This document shows positions 46,967 to 57,600 of a DNA stretch of 64,000 nt, one piece after another. The stretch spans positions 1 to 64,000 of the forward strand of contig CADADP010000001.1 in assembly GCA_902786725.1 (NCBI GenBank), given 5' to 3'. The position numbers were made by a program, and so were the translations under genes. Origin of the DNA: an uncultured Bacteroidales bacterium (GTDB lineage: Bacteria > Bacteroidota > Bacteroidia > Bacteroidales > Muribaculaceae). Every line of letters begins with the position of its first letter. The first letter of the stretch is position 1. The notes below the pieces were generated by a model. It made no database searches. It was given only the letters and a program-made list of their open reading frames with translations, and was not told where the DNA came from.

Positions 46967-47035
46967 CTAATAACTGTTTAAAAACCCACAAATTTGCACA
47001 TTTTTTAGCAAATGTACACAAGTAAAGAGAGTTTT

Positions 47036-47410
47036 TTAATCTTTTTTCTCATTCCGCAACGCTTTGTCGATTACAAACGAGACATAGATTTGTACTACTG
47101 CTCCGGCCAGCAGAAAAGTGAGCCAATCGTTGGGTCCGCTAATCGGGAAAAACACAACTCCGGCCGAGATACAGAAGAGTACGGCCGATATTTTATTGAG
47201 TGTGTATAGACGCCTTACTCGCATATCTTTACCATGATATTGCTCCACAAGTCGGGCAGCGAGGACGAGCACAGCACCAAAGGCGTAGGCAAACGAGATT
47301 ATTGTGCCCTTAATCTTGAATAACGGCAACACCGCGAAGACGAGCAGGATGCTCATTCCGACAATCAGCATGGCATCGTGTGCCAGTGACTTATAATCGA
47401 TTTGTTTCAT
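47036..47410 (-). CDS. Four-helix membrane protein of unknown function
   Basis: 124 aa with four hydrophobic segments at about 12-31, 36-52, 73-89 and 95-114, and charged ends. No family is recognised. It lies between the divIC-like gene (63 nt upstream) and coaX (84 nt downstream) in the same direction, so it is probably co-transcribed with trmD and divIC. Confidence 0.7.
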   Translation of the reverse strand: MKQIDYKSLAHDAMLIVGMSILLVFAVLPLFKIKGTIISFAYAFGAVLVLAARLVEQYHGKDMRVRRLYTLNKISAVLFCISAGVVFFPISGPNDWLTFLLAGAVVQIYVSFVIDKALRNEKKD

Positions 47411-47473
47411 AGAGGTTGAGAGTGCTATAATGATATTAAGGAGTGAAACTAAAGTTAATTCAGATAACTCACC

Positions 47474-47767
47474 TTAAGGGATATCGGTGACAAAGACCTC
47501 CTCGTTGGCGCGTTTCATTCCATACTTTTCGCGTGCGATACGCTCAAGTGTTTCGCGGTCGGTGTTCAGTTCACGAGTCTTGGCCTCGTACATAGCCGCG
47601 GAGTCCTCATTGGCCTTAATCTCGGCCTTGAGTTCGTTGATTTGGCGTTCGTAGTCATAGATGCGCATATAATTGTTCTCACCCACGCAAAGCAGGAGGA
47701 TAATGAATGCGATAAACACCAGCAGTGGCCAGCTAACCCATTTAGGGATCCAATTAGGTCGTTTCAT
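47474..47767 (-). CDS. Septum formation initiator family protein (FtsB/DivIC-like)
   Basis: 97 aa. A short basic N terminus is followed by one transmembrane helix (about 13-31), a coiled coil (about 35-72) and the family motif around A-R-E-K-Y-G-M-K. This is the layout of FtsB/DivIC, which joins FtsL and FtsQ/DivIB in the divisome. It is 52 nt downstream of trmD in the same direction. Confidence 0.85.
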   Translation of the reverse strand: MKRPNWIPKWVSWPLLVFIAFIILLLCVGENNYMRIYDYERQINELKAEIKANEDSAAMYEAKTRELNTDRETLERIAREKYGMKRANEEVFVTDIP

Positions 47768-47819
47768 ACTCGGTTATGAAGAATTAAGAATTATTTACTT
47801 GATTAACAATACATAGCAA

Positions 47820-48494
47820 TCAGTCGAGGAGTTCGGGGCGGAGCCGGCGCGTGCGTTCCAACGCCTGCTCGTATTTCCACTGCTCAATCAGGGCGGTGTT
47901 GCCCGAAAGGAGCACTTCGGGAACGGTCCAGCCGTTGAATTCGGCTGGGCGCGTATAGACCGGAGCCTCGAGCAGATTGTCCTGGAAGGAGTCGGTGAGT
48001 GCCGACTGTTCGTCTCCGATGGCACCCGGAATGAGGCGCACCATAGCATCGGCAATCACGGCCGCCGGGAGCTCGCCACCGGTGAGCACATAATTACCGA
48101 TGGATATTTCACGAGTGATGAGATGCTCGCGAATGCGGTGATCCACGCCCTTATAGTGGCCACATAGAATTATCACGTTTTGCAGCAGCGACAGCGCGTT
48201 GGCCATGGGCTGATCCAGTAGTTCGCCGTCGGGCGATGTGAAGATGATTTCGTCGTAGTGCCTCTCACTCTTCAAGTGCTCAATGCAGCGGAACACCGGC
48301 TCGATTTGCATCACCATACCGGCCTCTCCGCTGAACGGATAGTCATCGACCTTGCGGTGCTTGCGCAGCGACCAGTCGCGCAGGTTGTGGACATGAAACT
48401 CCACAAGTCCCTTGTCTTGAGCCCTTTTGAGAATGGAGCAACCGAGGGGTGACTCCAGAGCCTCGGGCATAACGGTGAGAATATCGATACGCAT
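47820..48494 (-). CDS. trmD: tRNA (guanine(37)-N1)-methyltransferase
   Basis: Methylates G37 of tRNAs reading CNN codons, using S-adenosylmethionine. 224 aa from the ATG at 48494 (M-R-I-D-I-L-T-V). A longer frame to 48533 would begin at the promoter's -7 box and is rejected. Knot motifs G-H-Y-K-G-V-D-H-R and [10 protein letters not shown] are present, followed by T-D-S-F and P-V-Y-T-R-P-A, matching the family. It is first in the minus-strand operon. Confidence 0.93.
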   Translation of the reverse strand: MRIDILTVMPEALESPLGCSILKRAQDKGLVEFHVHNLRDWSLRKHRKVDDYPFSGEAGMVMQIEPVFRCIEHLKSERHYDEIIFTSPDGELLDQPMANALSLLQNVIILCGHYKGVDHRIREHLITREISIGNYVLTGGELPAAVIADAMVRLIPGAIGDEQSALTDSFQDNLLEAPVYTRPAEFNGWTVPEVLLSGNTALIEQWKYEQALERTRRLRPELLD

Positions 48495-48530
48495 GATTGA
48501 TAGTCTAAAAAAAGGATTTAATCTAAACTG

Positions 48531-48563
48531 CAAAGTTAATGATAATAACAGAGACGCAACAAA
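48531..48563 (-). promoter_or_regulatory. Promoter of the trmD operon
   Basis: Reading the minus strand: TTTG at 48563-48560, 21-nt spacer, TAACTTTG at 48538-48531. The leader to the trmD ATG is about 30 nt. Confidence 0.7.
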
Positions 48564-48593
48564 TTTTAGTCGGCAAATCCTACAAAAATTTTA

Positions 48594-48750
48594 GAAAAGG
48601 TGGTGGTGTGTGTGGGGTACGTCTGCGGGAAGTGGGCCGAGGGATGAGCATTGCAGGGGGGGCGATGGAGCGATGTGACATGGGGATGAGCGTTGGCAAC
48701 GACTAGTGGCGAGACTATTTTAGTGATGCGGCTAAATTTTAACACATAAT
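48594..48750. other. G-rich stretch in the trmD/susC divergent gap
   Basis: No gene. The plus strand has five G-tracts (48614-48617, 48627-48629, 48634-48636, 48641-48643, 48656-48662) and two similar copies of G-G-G-A-T-G-A-G-C followed by R-T-T-G. The remainder is AT-rich. Confidence 0.5.
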
Positions 48751-48753
48751 TTG

Positions 48754-48784
48754 TTTGGGGGATAATTAAAAATCATTATATTTG
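48754..48784 (+). promoter_or_regulatory. Promoter of the SusC/SusD locus
   Basis: TTTG at 48754-48757, 19-nt spacer, TATATTTG at 48777-48784, an exact match to the Bacteroidetes form. Transcription would start about 48791. Confidence 0.75.
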
Positions 48785-48790
48785 CATAAC

Positions 48791-49137
48791 TAAACTTAAA
48801 AACTATGAAAATATTGCCGGCGGCGGCAAGTTAACGGGCTGATTTCTTATCAGATACCGCTATAACGGGCGGCGAGGCAATAGTAAATGAAAGTTTGTTG
48901 CTAAGGTTAAGGGCGCAAGTCCGCGGCCTTGCAGATGGGAATTAGATTTATTTTTAAATCAGAATTAATAGACTAAACGAAAAGTTCAAGGAAATATGGA
49001 TTCTTAAAAACTGATTTTGGCTTATGTTAGTGCTCCTGCATGACACAGGGAGTGGCGTGCTATTGTTGCCGCTTCCGGAAGTTACAGAGGGCCGGATAAA
49101 AGACACTTGTTTTGAAACCAAATAATTATAAATCAAT
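48791..49137 (+). other. Long structured 5' leader of the SusC/SusD operon
   Basis: About 345 nt untranslated before the first susC-like gene. Short stems are visible at 48840-48854 (CTGAT/ATCAG) and 48915-48932 (GCAAG/CTTGC). A nine-codon ORF (48805-48834, M-K-I-L-P-A-A-A-S) begins about 14 nt after the predicted start. It resembles no riboswitch that I know. Leader-level control by an antisense RNA or by translation of the short ORF is possible. Confidence 0.45.
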
Positions 49138-52100
49138 ATGGTGAATTTTAGAGAAAAACTAAATGAAAGACCTAAGGCATTAACCCGCCCGGTGTGGCAG
49201 CGCATGAGCCGCACGGCGATGCTGCTGGCAATGCTGATGCTGTATTCGGCCACATCGTTGGCGGCAGTGATTAAGGGTTATGTGAAGGATGAGTCGGGCG
49301 AGCCGGTGATAGGTGCCACCGTTATTCAGAAAGATAAGCAGAGTAACGGCACTGCAACCGACATCGACGGTATGTTTGAGCTGAACGTTTCCGGGAACTC
49401 AGCCACGCTGGTAGTGAAGTCGATAGGATTTCAAGACCAGACGGTGAAGGCCACTGCAGGGAAGGTGGTGTATGTGACGCTGAGTGAAGACGCTGCCGTG
49501 AAGCTCGACGACGTGGTGGTGGTTGCATACGGCACTCAGAAGAAAGCCACAGTGACCGGCTCGGTTGCCACGGTTGACAACCGTGACATCAAGAAGAGTT
49601 CCGCAGCCCGACTGGACAATGCGCTGGCCGGTCGTGTAACGGGCCTTGTATCGTTTCAGAACGGTGGCGGTCAGCCGGGAGTTGACGGAGCCACGATGTT
49701 TCTGCGCGGAGTGAGCTCGAACGTAAACCAGAGCCCACTGATTCTTGTGGATGGAGTGGAGCGCGACGTGATTGGTCAGCTCGACCCGAACGAAGTGGAG
49801 AACGTGTCGGTGCTGAAAGACGCATCGGCCACGGCAGTGTTTGGCGTGCGTGGCGCTAACGGTGTGATACTTATCACCACTCGCCGCGGCCATAGTGGCA
49901 AGCCGGACCTGAGTGTGAGCTTTGAGCAGTCGTGGACATCGTTTACCAAGCGCGACTCACGCGTGCATAACATCCAGTGGATGCGCCTGCGTAACGAAGC
50001 ACTGGTGAACGGCGGCAATGAGCCGGCTTACACCGATGACATCATCTACAAGTTTGAGAACCCGTATTGGGGTCTGGACCCGAATGCGGCCGACTATGAG
50101 CAGATGAAGGCGTGGCGCGACTACATGTACCCCGACCACTACTGGGTGAAGGAGTTGTTCCGCGACTACACGATGCAGTCGAAGGCCAACATCAACATGG
50201 CCGGAGGAACGGAGAAATTCAAGTACTTTATCAATGTGGGTTTCATCCATCAGGGAGGAAACATGAAGAACGAGAAGGGCAATCCACGCGGCTATGACCC
50301 GTCGGTGAAGAGCGATCAGTGGAAGTTCCGCTCGAACCTGGACTATGACATTAACAAATATTTTAAGGCCAGCCTTAATCTATCGACATATATTCGCGAG
50401 AACAACCAGCCCAACGGCGCCATCTATGAGCGTGCCGCCTACGACAACCCACTGGGTTCGGCTGTGGCCGATTTGTTCTACCAAGCGACGATATTGCCGC
50501 CGATTTATGCCGGTCCTCTGACCATGAAGCCAATGAACCCGGCCAACGAGACCGAGTCGGGGCTGGTGGTGGACCCGCAGAACATGGACCGTGGCCCGTA
50601 TGAGGTGATGAACCGATTCGGCTACTACCACGGTACCACTGTTCAGTTGCAGACCAACTTGTCGCTGGAATACGACTTGAGCAAGGTGCTGACCCCGGGT
50701 TTGAAGATAAGGGGTAGCATATCCTACGATGCCGAGGGCTTGAGGAAGCGTTCATCTGACTTGAAGGAGCCACGCTACTCGATTAACCAAGACTTTATCA
50801 ACGGAAACTTCGACTACGCGCTCAACGGAGACTTGACCAAGACATATAGCCTGGCGTCGAGTTCGACGAGCGATTACAAGATTAACGCGCAGGCGCAGGT
50901 GAGCTACAACCGCCAGTTCGGCAAGCACGATGTGGGCGGAATGTTCCTGGCTCAGCGCGACTACAGCGTGCCCGACGACGCGCGTCCGCACAATGTGGTG
51001 GGTATGTGTTTCCGCTTGACGTATGGTTTCGACTCTCGCTACCTGGCTGAGGTGGATTTCGGCTACAACGGTTCGGAGCAATTCGCGCCCAAGAATCGTT
51101 TCGGTTCGTTCCCTGCCGCGTCGCTTGGCTGGATAATCAGCAACGAGAAGTTTATGCAGGGAGCGAAGAAGTGGCTCGACAACCTGAAGATACGCGGAAG
51201 TTATGGTCGTGTGGGTAGCGACGGCTACACGAGCGACACGAGCAAGCGATTCTTGTATCTCGACAACATCTATTATAACGGTATCAGCGACCCGCGCGTG
51301 AAGACCGGTGGCGGTCTGGGAACAGGCGACACTCGCATCCTGTATATCACCCGCTACGCCAACCCCGACCAGAAATGGGAGACTGCCGACAAGTTTGACA
51401 TTGGTATAGACTTGGGCTTTCTGCGCTCGATTACGCTGACTGTGGATTACTTCCGCGAGAAGCGTCGCGACATTTTGGTGCCTCGCCAGTCGATACCGGC
51501 CTACCAGGGCACGATGATATCGGTGATACCGAGCAAGAATATGGGAAAGATAGACAACTACGGCTGGGAGTTTGAGCTGGGCTACAACAAGAACCTGACT
51601 CAGGACCTGAGCTTGAACGCAAAGATAAACTGGGGCTACAACCACAATAAAGTGCTGGAATGGGACGAACCGGAGCGCGATCCGCTCACCTATGTGTATC
51701 CCAAACGGCAAGAAGGCTTCCCTCTTAACCAATGCTGGGGCTACAAGATAGACTACAGCACCAATAAAGGCTTCTTTGTTCCTGAGGACTTTGACATGGA
51801 AGGCAACCTGGTATCGGGTTACCCGTCGTACGAAGGAACGAAGCCACGACCCGGAGATTTCAAGTATATAGACCTTAACCATGACGGAGCCATCAACGAC
51901 AAGGACTTAGCCCCCATTAAGAATTCATCGATACCCGGAATATCCTACGGCTTCAGCCTGGGCTTGAACTACAAGGACATAGACTTTGCGGTGTTCTTTG
52001 CCGGCCTGGGCAAGTTCTCGAAGTACTACAACGGCGGCAACGTGTGGGAGAACGTGCGTGGCGGATGCTACTATGAGTATCAGCGCACCGCATGGACTGC

Positions 52101-52413
52101 CGAGCGCTGGGCCAACGGCGAGAAGATCACCTACCCCGCGCTGACCACCACGGCGTCGTCGAGTCTGCGTCCTAACGACTACTTTATTATGGACCGCTCT
52201 TACACGAGGCTGAAGAACATTATCATAGGTTACACCCTGCCTCGCCACTGGCTCAAGAGCATAGGCGTGAAGAGTTGCCGCATCTATGCCAGTGCGGAGA
52301 ACCTGTTTGTGTGGGACAACCTGAAGATGAAGCACTTGGATCCCGAGCAGAGTTCACCCACGGGTTACCCGATCACTAAAAACATGACAGTTGGTATCAA
52401 CGTTAACTTCTAA
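49138..52413 (+). CDS. SusC/RagA-type TonB-dependent transporter (first pair)
   Basis: 1091 aa. A signal peptide (to about residue 41) is followed by a carboxypeptidase-regulatory-like domain (G-Y-V-K-D-E-S-G-E-P-V-I-G-A) and a short V-V-V-A-Y-G-T TonB-box region. The plug domain has F-L-R-G-V-S-S and I-L-V-D-G-V, with the SusC signature V-S-V-L-K-D-A-S-A-T-A-V-F-G-V-R-G-A-N-G at about 220-240. The 22-strand barrel ends in G-I-N-V-N-F. Length is normal. It imports an oligosaccharide or peptide across the outer membrane together with the SusD-like protein encoded 15 nt downstream. The substrate is unknown. Confidence 0.92.
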   Translation: MVNFREKLNERPKALTRPVWQRMSRTAMLLAMLMLYSATSLAAVIKGYVKDESGEPVIGATVIQKDKQSNGTATDIDGMFELNVSGNSATLVVKSIGFQDQTVKATAGKVVYVTLSEDAAVKLDDVVVVAYGTQKKATVTGSVATVDNRDIKKSSAARLDNALAGRVTGLVSFQNGGGQPGVDGATMFLRGVSSNVNQSPLILVDGVERDVIGQLDPNEVENVSVLKDASATAVFGVRGANGVILITTRRGHSGKPDLSVSFEQSWTSFTKRDSRVHNIQWMRLRNEALVNGGNEPAYTDDIIYKFENPYWGLDPNAADYEQMKAWRDYMYPDHYWVKELFRDYTMQSKANINMAGGTEKFKYFINVGFIHQGGNMKNEKGNPRGYDPSVKSDQWKFRSNLDYDINKYFKASLNLSTYIRENNQPNGAIYERAAYDNPLGSAVADLFYQATILPPIYAGPLTMKPMNPANETESGLVVDPQNMDRGPYEVMNRFGYYHGTTVQLQTNLSLEYDLSKVLTPGLKIRGSISYDAEGLRKRSSDLKEPRYSINQDFINGNFDYALNGDLTKTYSLASSSTSDYKINAQAQVSYNRQFGKHDVGGMFLAQRDYSVPDDARPHNVVGMCFRLTYGFDSRYLAEVDFGYNGSEQFAPKNRFGSFPAASLGWIISNEKFMQGAKKWLDNLKIRGSYGRVGSDGYTSDTSKRFLYLDNIYYNGISDPRVKTGGGLGTGDTRILYITRYANPDQKWETADKFDIGIDLGFLRSITLTVDYFREKRRDILVPRQSIPAYQGTMISVIPSKNMGKIDNYGWEFELGYNKNLTQDLSLNAKINWGYNHNKVLEWDEPERDPLTYVYPKRQEGFPLNQCWGYKIDYSTNKGFFVPEDFDMEGNLVSGYPSYEGTKPRPGDFKYIDLNHDGAINDKDLAPIKNSSIPGISYGFSLGLNYKDIDFAVFFAGLGKFSKYYNGGNVWENVRGGCYYEYQRTAWTAERWANGEKITYPALTTTASSSLRPNDYFIMDRSYTRLKNIIIGYTLPRHWLKSIGVKSCRIYASAENLFVWDNLKMKHLDPEQSSPTGYPITKNMTVGINVNF

Positions 52414-52428
52414 AATTGACAGAGCATT

Positions 52429-54594
52429 ATGAGTAAATACAGAATTACATACAGCGCAGTGTTGCTGATGGCCTCGATGTTGCTATTCTCATGTTCCGAC
52501 GTTCTTAACAAAGCGCCTGACGGCACGATAAGTCCCGATGATGTATTCTCGTCGAACGAGCGAACCGGCGCTTTCTTGGAGCGAATCTATGGAGAGATGC
52601 CAACTAAGGGCATGCACTACTATTACTTTACTCGCATGGCGAGCTGGTGTGACGAGGCGTGGGACGGCGACTACAACGACGTGCCTCACGGCATCAGCGC
52701 CCGCCTCTACATAGGCGACGCGTCGGCCGAGGACTTCCCGGTGTGGACGGCATCGGACCAGATTAGCGATAAGCCCTACAACAACGCCGACCAGTGGAAC
52801 CGCTACTGGATGGCGATACACGACTGCAGCTGGTTTATCAAGGCGGTGGAGATTGACGAGGACGATCCGGCTAATCCTGAGCGCGGCTACGCGGTGGTGT
52901 CGAACGAGACAAACCGCAAGCGCTGGGCCGCCGAAGCCCACTTGCTCAGAGCCTACTACTACGCTGAGTTGCTGCGCTGGTTCGGAACGGGCCTGCCACT
53001 GATTTCGGAAGCAATAGATTTTCATGATTTCGACGACTCGGAGAAGGTTCCCGACGCCCCTAAGGCCACATATAAAGAGACGGTGGACTTTATCATAGCC
53101 GACTGCCGCAAGGCGATAGAGTGTGACGAACTGCCCGACCGCATTGTGAACGGCCTTGGCGAGCAGCACCGTGTGCCCAAGGCACTGGCCTACGCGCTGA
53201 TATCGCGTTGCAGTCTGTATATGGCCAGCCCGCTCTACTGCGACGGCCAGGACTACTGGAAGGAAGCGTATGAAAACTGCTACGAGGCGATGAACTGGCT
53301 GCGCGACGCCGGTTTTAAGCTCTACAGCTCGATGCAGCGCCCGGAGATGTACGACAACAACACCACGCGTTCATACTTTGGGGTGTATAAGCGTGGCGAC
53401 AACGGTGAAATCAACACAACTTACCCGCTATCGTACTATTCCGGAGTATATAATGAGTACTTCTGCGAATATCGCGACCGTCAGGGCGCAATCTGGGTGG
53501 ATAACCCGGTGGATAACGAGACCATCTATCAGCTTGTGCACAAGCAAGGCTCGTTCAATATGGACGCCATTGGCTGCCTGATGCCTTACAAGTCGGGGAC
53601 GAACCCGTCGCAGGAGATGGTGGACTGCTTTGAGTATGTGGTTGACGGCAAGGCCTATCCTATTCTGGACTTGAAGAAGCCCTATCTGGATCCTGTGACC
53701 CACTTGCAGCCCAACTATAACCAAGAGGCACTGGATGCCGGTTTTGACCCGAACAACCCGTATGCCAACCGCGACCCCCGCTTCTACGCCGACATTTACT
53801 ATAACGGTGCGCTGCGCTACTGCTGGTGGCCGTTTGCCGAGCGTGCCGACAGCCCGGACAATTTCTTCTTCACCAAGGCCGACTCGGTGACCTACTCGCT
53901 GAGCAAGGCCGGAGGTATCCGCACCCGCGTGGTGGCCACATGGGAGGGCGAGAAGTGGACCGGCACGGCGCAGACCGGACGCACGTTTACACGCACGGGC
54001 TACTTTATCCGTAAATATCTGAATCCGCGCGCATCGAGCGATACCGGAGGCGAATACGCATCGTACAAGGACTTCCGCTACGCCGAGATTCTGCTTAACT
54101 TCGCCGAGGCAGCGTTGCACATGGGTCGCGAGACAGAAGCCCGCAACGCCATCAACGAGGTACGAACTCGAGTGGGCATGCCGCCTATTTCGGAGATGGT
54201 AAGTGGCGAGGAGCTGATGCTTCGCTACATCAACGAGCGCCGAGTGGAGTTCGCGTTTGAGGAGCAGCGTTTCTTTGACGTTCGCCGCTGGCATAAGCCC
54301 GATGAGGACCTTGAGGAGACCGACCGCTGGATAACCAAGATGTCGATAACCCCGATAACCGAGGAGATAATGGTGGACGCTTTAGACTCGGACGAGAACC
54401 CGATTCTGAACCCAGATGGTACTGTGAAGCAAGAGCGCTTCATCAAGGTGGTGGGCTACAAGCACGAGCGCAAGCCGGCTGTGTATGAGCGTCAGAACTG
54501 GCAAAACAAGTACTTAAAGCTCCCCATTCCGCTCGATGAGATTAACCGTATTAGGACTCGCACCGGCGAGAACTGGCAGAATCCCGGGTGGTGA
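52429..54594 (+). CDS. SusD/RagB-type surface lipoprotein (first pair)
   Basis: 721 aa, on the long side for SusD proteins. Signal peptide with lipobox L-F-S-C (Cys 22) and acidic S-D after it, consistent with surface export. TPR-like helical region with R-W-A-A-E-A-H-L-L-R-A-Y-Y-Y near 160-175, typical of SusD. The C terminus has N-E-R-R-V-E-F-A-F-E-E-Q-R-F-F-D-V-R-R-W and ends W-Q-N-P-G-W. It forms the lid on the preceding SusC protein. Confidence 0.92.
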   Translation: MSKYRITYSAVLLMASMLLFSCSDVLNKAPDGTISPDDVFSSNERTGAFLERIYGEMPTKGMHYYYFTRMASWCDEAWDGDYNDVPHGISARLYIGDASAEDFPVWTASDQISDKPYNNADQWNRYWMAIHDCSWFIKAVEIDEDDPANPERGYAVVSNETNRKRWAAEAHLLRAYYYAELLRWFGTGLPLISEAIDFHDFDDSEKVPDAPKATYKETVDFIIADCRKAIECDELPDRIVNGLGEQHRVPKALAYALISRCSLYMASPLYCDGQDYWKEAYENCYEAMNWLRDAGFKLYSSMQRPEMYDNNTTRSYFGVYKRGDNGEINTTYPLSYYSGVYNEYFCEYRDRQGAIWVDNPVDNETIYQLVHKQGSFNMDAIGCLMPYKSGTNPSQEMVDCFEYVVDGKAYPILDLKKPYLDPVTHLQPNYNQEALDAGFDPNNPYANRDPRFYADIYYNGALRYCWWPFAERADSPDNFFFTKADSVTYSLSKAGGIRTRVVATWEGEKWTGTAQTGRTFTRTGYFIRKYLNPRASSDTGGEYASYKDFRYAEILLNFAEAALHMGRETEARNAINEVRTRVGMPPISEMVSGEELMLRYINERRVEFAFEEQRFFDVRRWHKPDEDLEETDRWITKMSITPITEEIMVDALDSDENPILNPDGTVKQERFIKVVGYKHERKPAVYERQNWQNKYLKLPIPLDEINRIRTRTGENWQNPGW

Positions 54595-54636
54595 TGACAG
54601 AAGACGTAATTAATAATGTAAATCCATCATTATATT

Positions 54637-57600
54637 ATGAGTAAATATATTTCCAAAATACTGTTGCTGCTCATTTCGGGGTGCTTTATCACTCTGAACG
54701 CAGCGGACGCCCCACGCCCCTCAGGCACGGTGACCGACAAGTATGGCAATCCCCTCTTTGGCGCAGTGGTCTATGACGAGAAAGGGAAGAGTGTGGGCAC
54801 AACCGACATCGACGGTAAATTTGAAGTGTTTGGCGATGTGGCCGACCAGAAGCTAAGATTCACCTATCTGGGCTACAAGACAGTGGAGGCCGCATTCACC
54901 GATAGCATGACCGTGGTGCTCGACTACGACATTCACAAGAGTAACCAGAAGATAAATCTGGGCAACCGCGAGGTGGAGCGTCAAGACTTTGGCGGCTCGG
55001 CCGATGTGGCGGTGGGCGAAACGCTCGACCGCCAGCCGGTGGCCCGATTCACCTCGGCATTCGCCGGCAACTTCCCCAGCCTTACTGTACTGGAACGCGC
55101 CGGACAGACTGAGATAACGCTGGAGCAGTTCAACTACTACATTCGTGGCTTGAGCGACCCGCACTCCAACTCTCCACTGATTATCATCGACGGCACCATC
55201 TGCTACCCCGGCACAGAAGACGAGACACTGGCCTACCTCACCACAAGTGAGATAGAATCGGTGTCGGTTCTCAAGGACGCGGCCTCGCAGGCGCTCTATG
55301 GCGGGCAGGGACTGAACGGCGTGATGGTGGTAACCACCAAACGCGGCACAGCGGGGAAGATGCGTGTGAACGCGTACTTAGACTTCTCGATGAGTAATCT
55401 GAGCGTAACTCCTCATTTCATGGACTCGTATAACTACGCCCTGCTACGCAACGAGGCGGCCAAGAACGACGGATTCGGGAGTTACTACTTCTTCTCACCC
55501 GAGCAGATAGCCGGCTTCAAGGAAGGCACCAACAAATATGAATATCCCAACAACGACTGGCGCAACATGTTCATGCGCAAGCATGTGTTTATGCAGCGCG
55601 CGGCGTTTGACCTGCAGGGTGGCAGCGAGTGGGTGAACTACTATGTGAACGGCAACATAATGCACCAGGGAGGCACGTTCAACGTGGAAGACAACTCTTA
55701 TCGCTTCAAGCGCGGAGAATACAACAACAGCTATAGCCCCAACACCAATTACTTCTGGGCCAACTTCCGCAGTAATGTGGAGGCCAAGATATGTAGCTGG
55801 CTTAGCACGCGCGTGAACCTGTCGGGCAACGTGAAGAAGCAGCACACGCCATACGCAGGCTCGCTAAAGGACATCTATTCACACTTCTTCTACACACCGC
55901 CCACAATCTATGGTCCTGTCACTCCCATTTTCTACGACGAGGAGGGGAATGTGGACGACTTCTACGACTATCCAGGCGACCAGCCGGTGGTTACCGAGCA
56001 CTACACCGACAACGCGTTCGCTCAGATTAACCGCACCGGTTTCAGCGACAACATGGAGACCAACATCAACGCTTCGGTGGCGCTGAACATTAATCTGGAC
56101 GTTGTGACAAAGGGCCTGAGCCTGAGTGGAGTATTCGGCTACCACTCGTTTATGAGAAAGATTGACAGCCAATATACGACTTATCGCCGCTACTTGTGGG
56201 ACCATGAGAACGGTTCGTGGTCGTTTAACCGCTACGGAGCCACCGACGAGACCAACTTGAAATCCACGGTGAACAAGTCGAGCTACAGCAACATCAACTA
56301 CCGCGGGTATATCAACTACAACCGCACGTTCGGCGGTGTGCATGCCGTGCAAGCGCAGGCTTTCGCCTACCTTGAGAAATTCGACGGAGAGCTGACTACC
56401 AACGCGCTGGTGGACAACCTTCCCTACAAGTTTCTGAACAGCGGATTCGACGTGAGTTACACCTACGACCACCGCTACTCGATTCGCGGCGTGTGGACCC
56501 GTTCGGCTTCCGACCTGTTTGCTCGCAATGCCCGCTGGCAGTCGTTGCCGGCCGTGTCATTAGCATGGAACTTGAGCAACGAGCCATATATGAGGGCGGC
56601 CAAGAAGTATCTGAGCAACGCACTGTTCCGCTTCAGCATAGGTAAGACCGGCAGCACTCGCGTGGGCGACACCACAGGGCGCTACGTGTTTGACGACCAG
56701 GTGGAGTTCAAGACCTCGGGCGGTCTGCTCTACGCCAAGCACCCGCTTGTGACCGAGATAGCAATAGGCAATCCTCTGCTACATCCCGAGAACATGAAGA
56801 AATGGAACTTTGGTGTGGATTTGGGCCTGTTCAATATGGTACACTTGTCGTTTGACGTGTTCCGTGAGCGGATGGACGACTGGATTATCCGCAACACGCT
56901 CGACATTCCCGAGTATCAGGGAGCAGCTCTGAACGTGTATCCGGTGACCAACACCGGTATCTACGAGAACCGAGGCTGGGAGGCCACCATCAACGTGGGC
57001 AAAGTGTTCAAGAACTGGGAGTTCAGTGTGGGCGGCTTCTTGTCATACAACAGGAACAAGATAGTGTATCAGGCCGAGGAAGACCGCGGCGAGGGATATG
57101 TGTATCCCAAGCGCGCCGAGGGGTTTGAGGCCGGCCAGGCCTTCGGGTATCTGGTGGATTACAGTAACGGCAACGGCTTCTTCAACTTCCCCGAAGAGCT
57201 GGCTAACGCACCCACATACACATTTGGCAATCCACGCTTGGGCGACCTAAAGTACGTTGACCTGAACGAGGACGGCATGATTGACGAGAAGGATATGGCG
57301 CCGATAGGCTCAGGAGGCATACCGCGCTGGAACTTTGGTTTCAACGGATATTTCCGCTACGGGAACGTGGATTTGAGTTTCATGTTCCAGGGTGTGGGCG
57401 GTTATCGCCGCTTGAGTTACGGTTCCGGATTCTTGGAGACCGGTTACGACGGCCTGTTCTCGCCTCTGCACCAGCATGCGTGGACAGCCGAGCGCTGGGC
57501 CAACGGCGAAGAGATTCGCTACCCTGCCCTATCATATCAGGCAGGCACCAACACCCAGAGTAACAGTTTCTATGTCCTGAACCGCTCTTACTTGCGCCTG

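Noticed and set aside
48835-48960. Known riboswitch (TPP, cobalamin) in the SusC leader
   Set aside because: The conserved CUGAGA/ACCUGA or cobalamin-box strings are absent, and the downstream genes do not suggest vitamin control beyond the generic SusC type.
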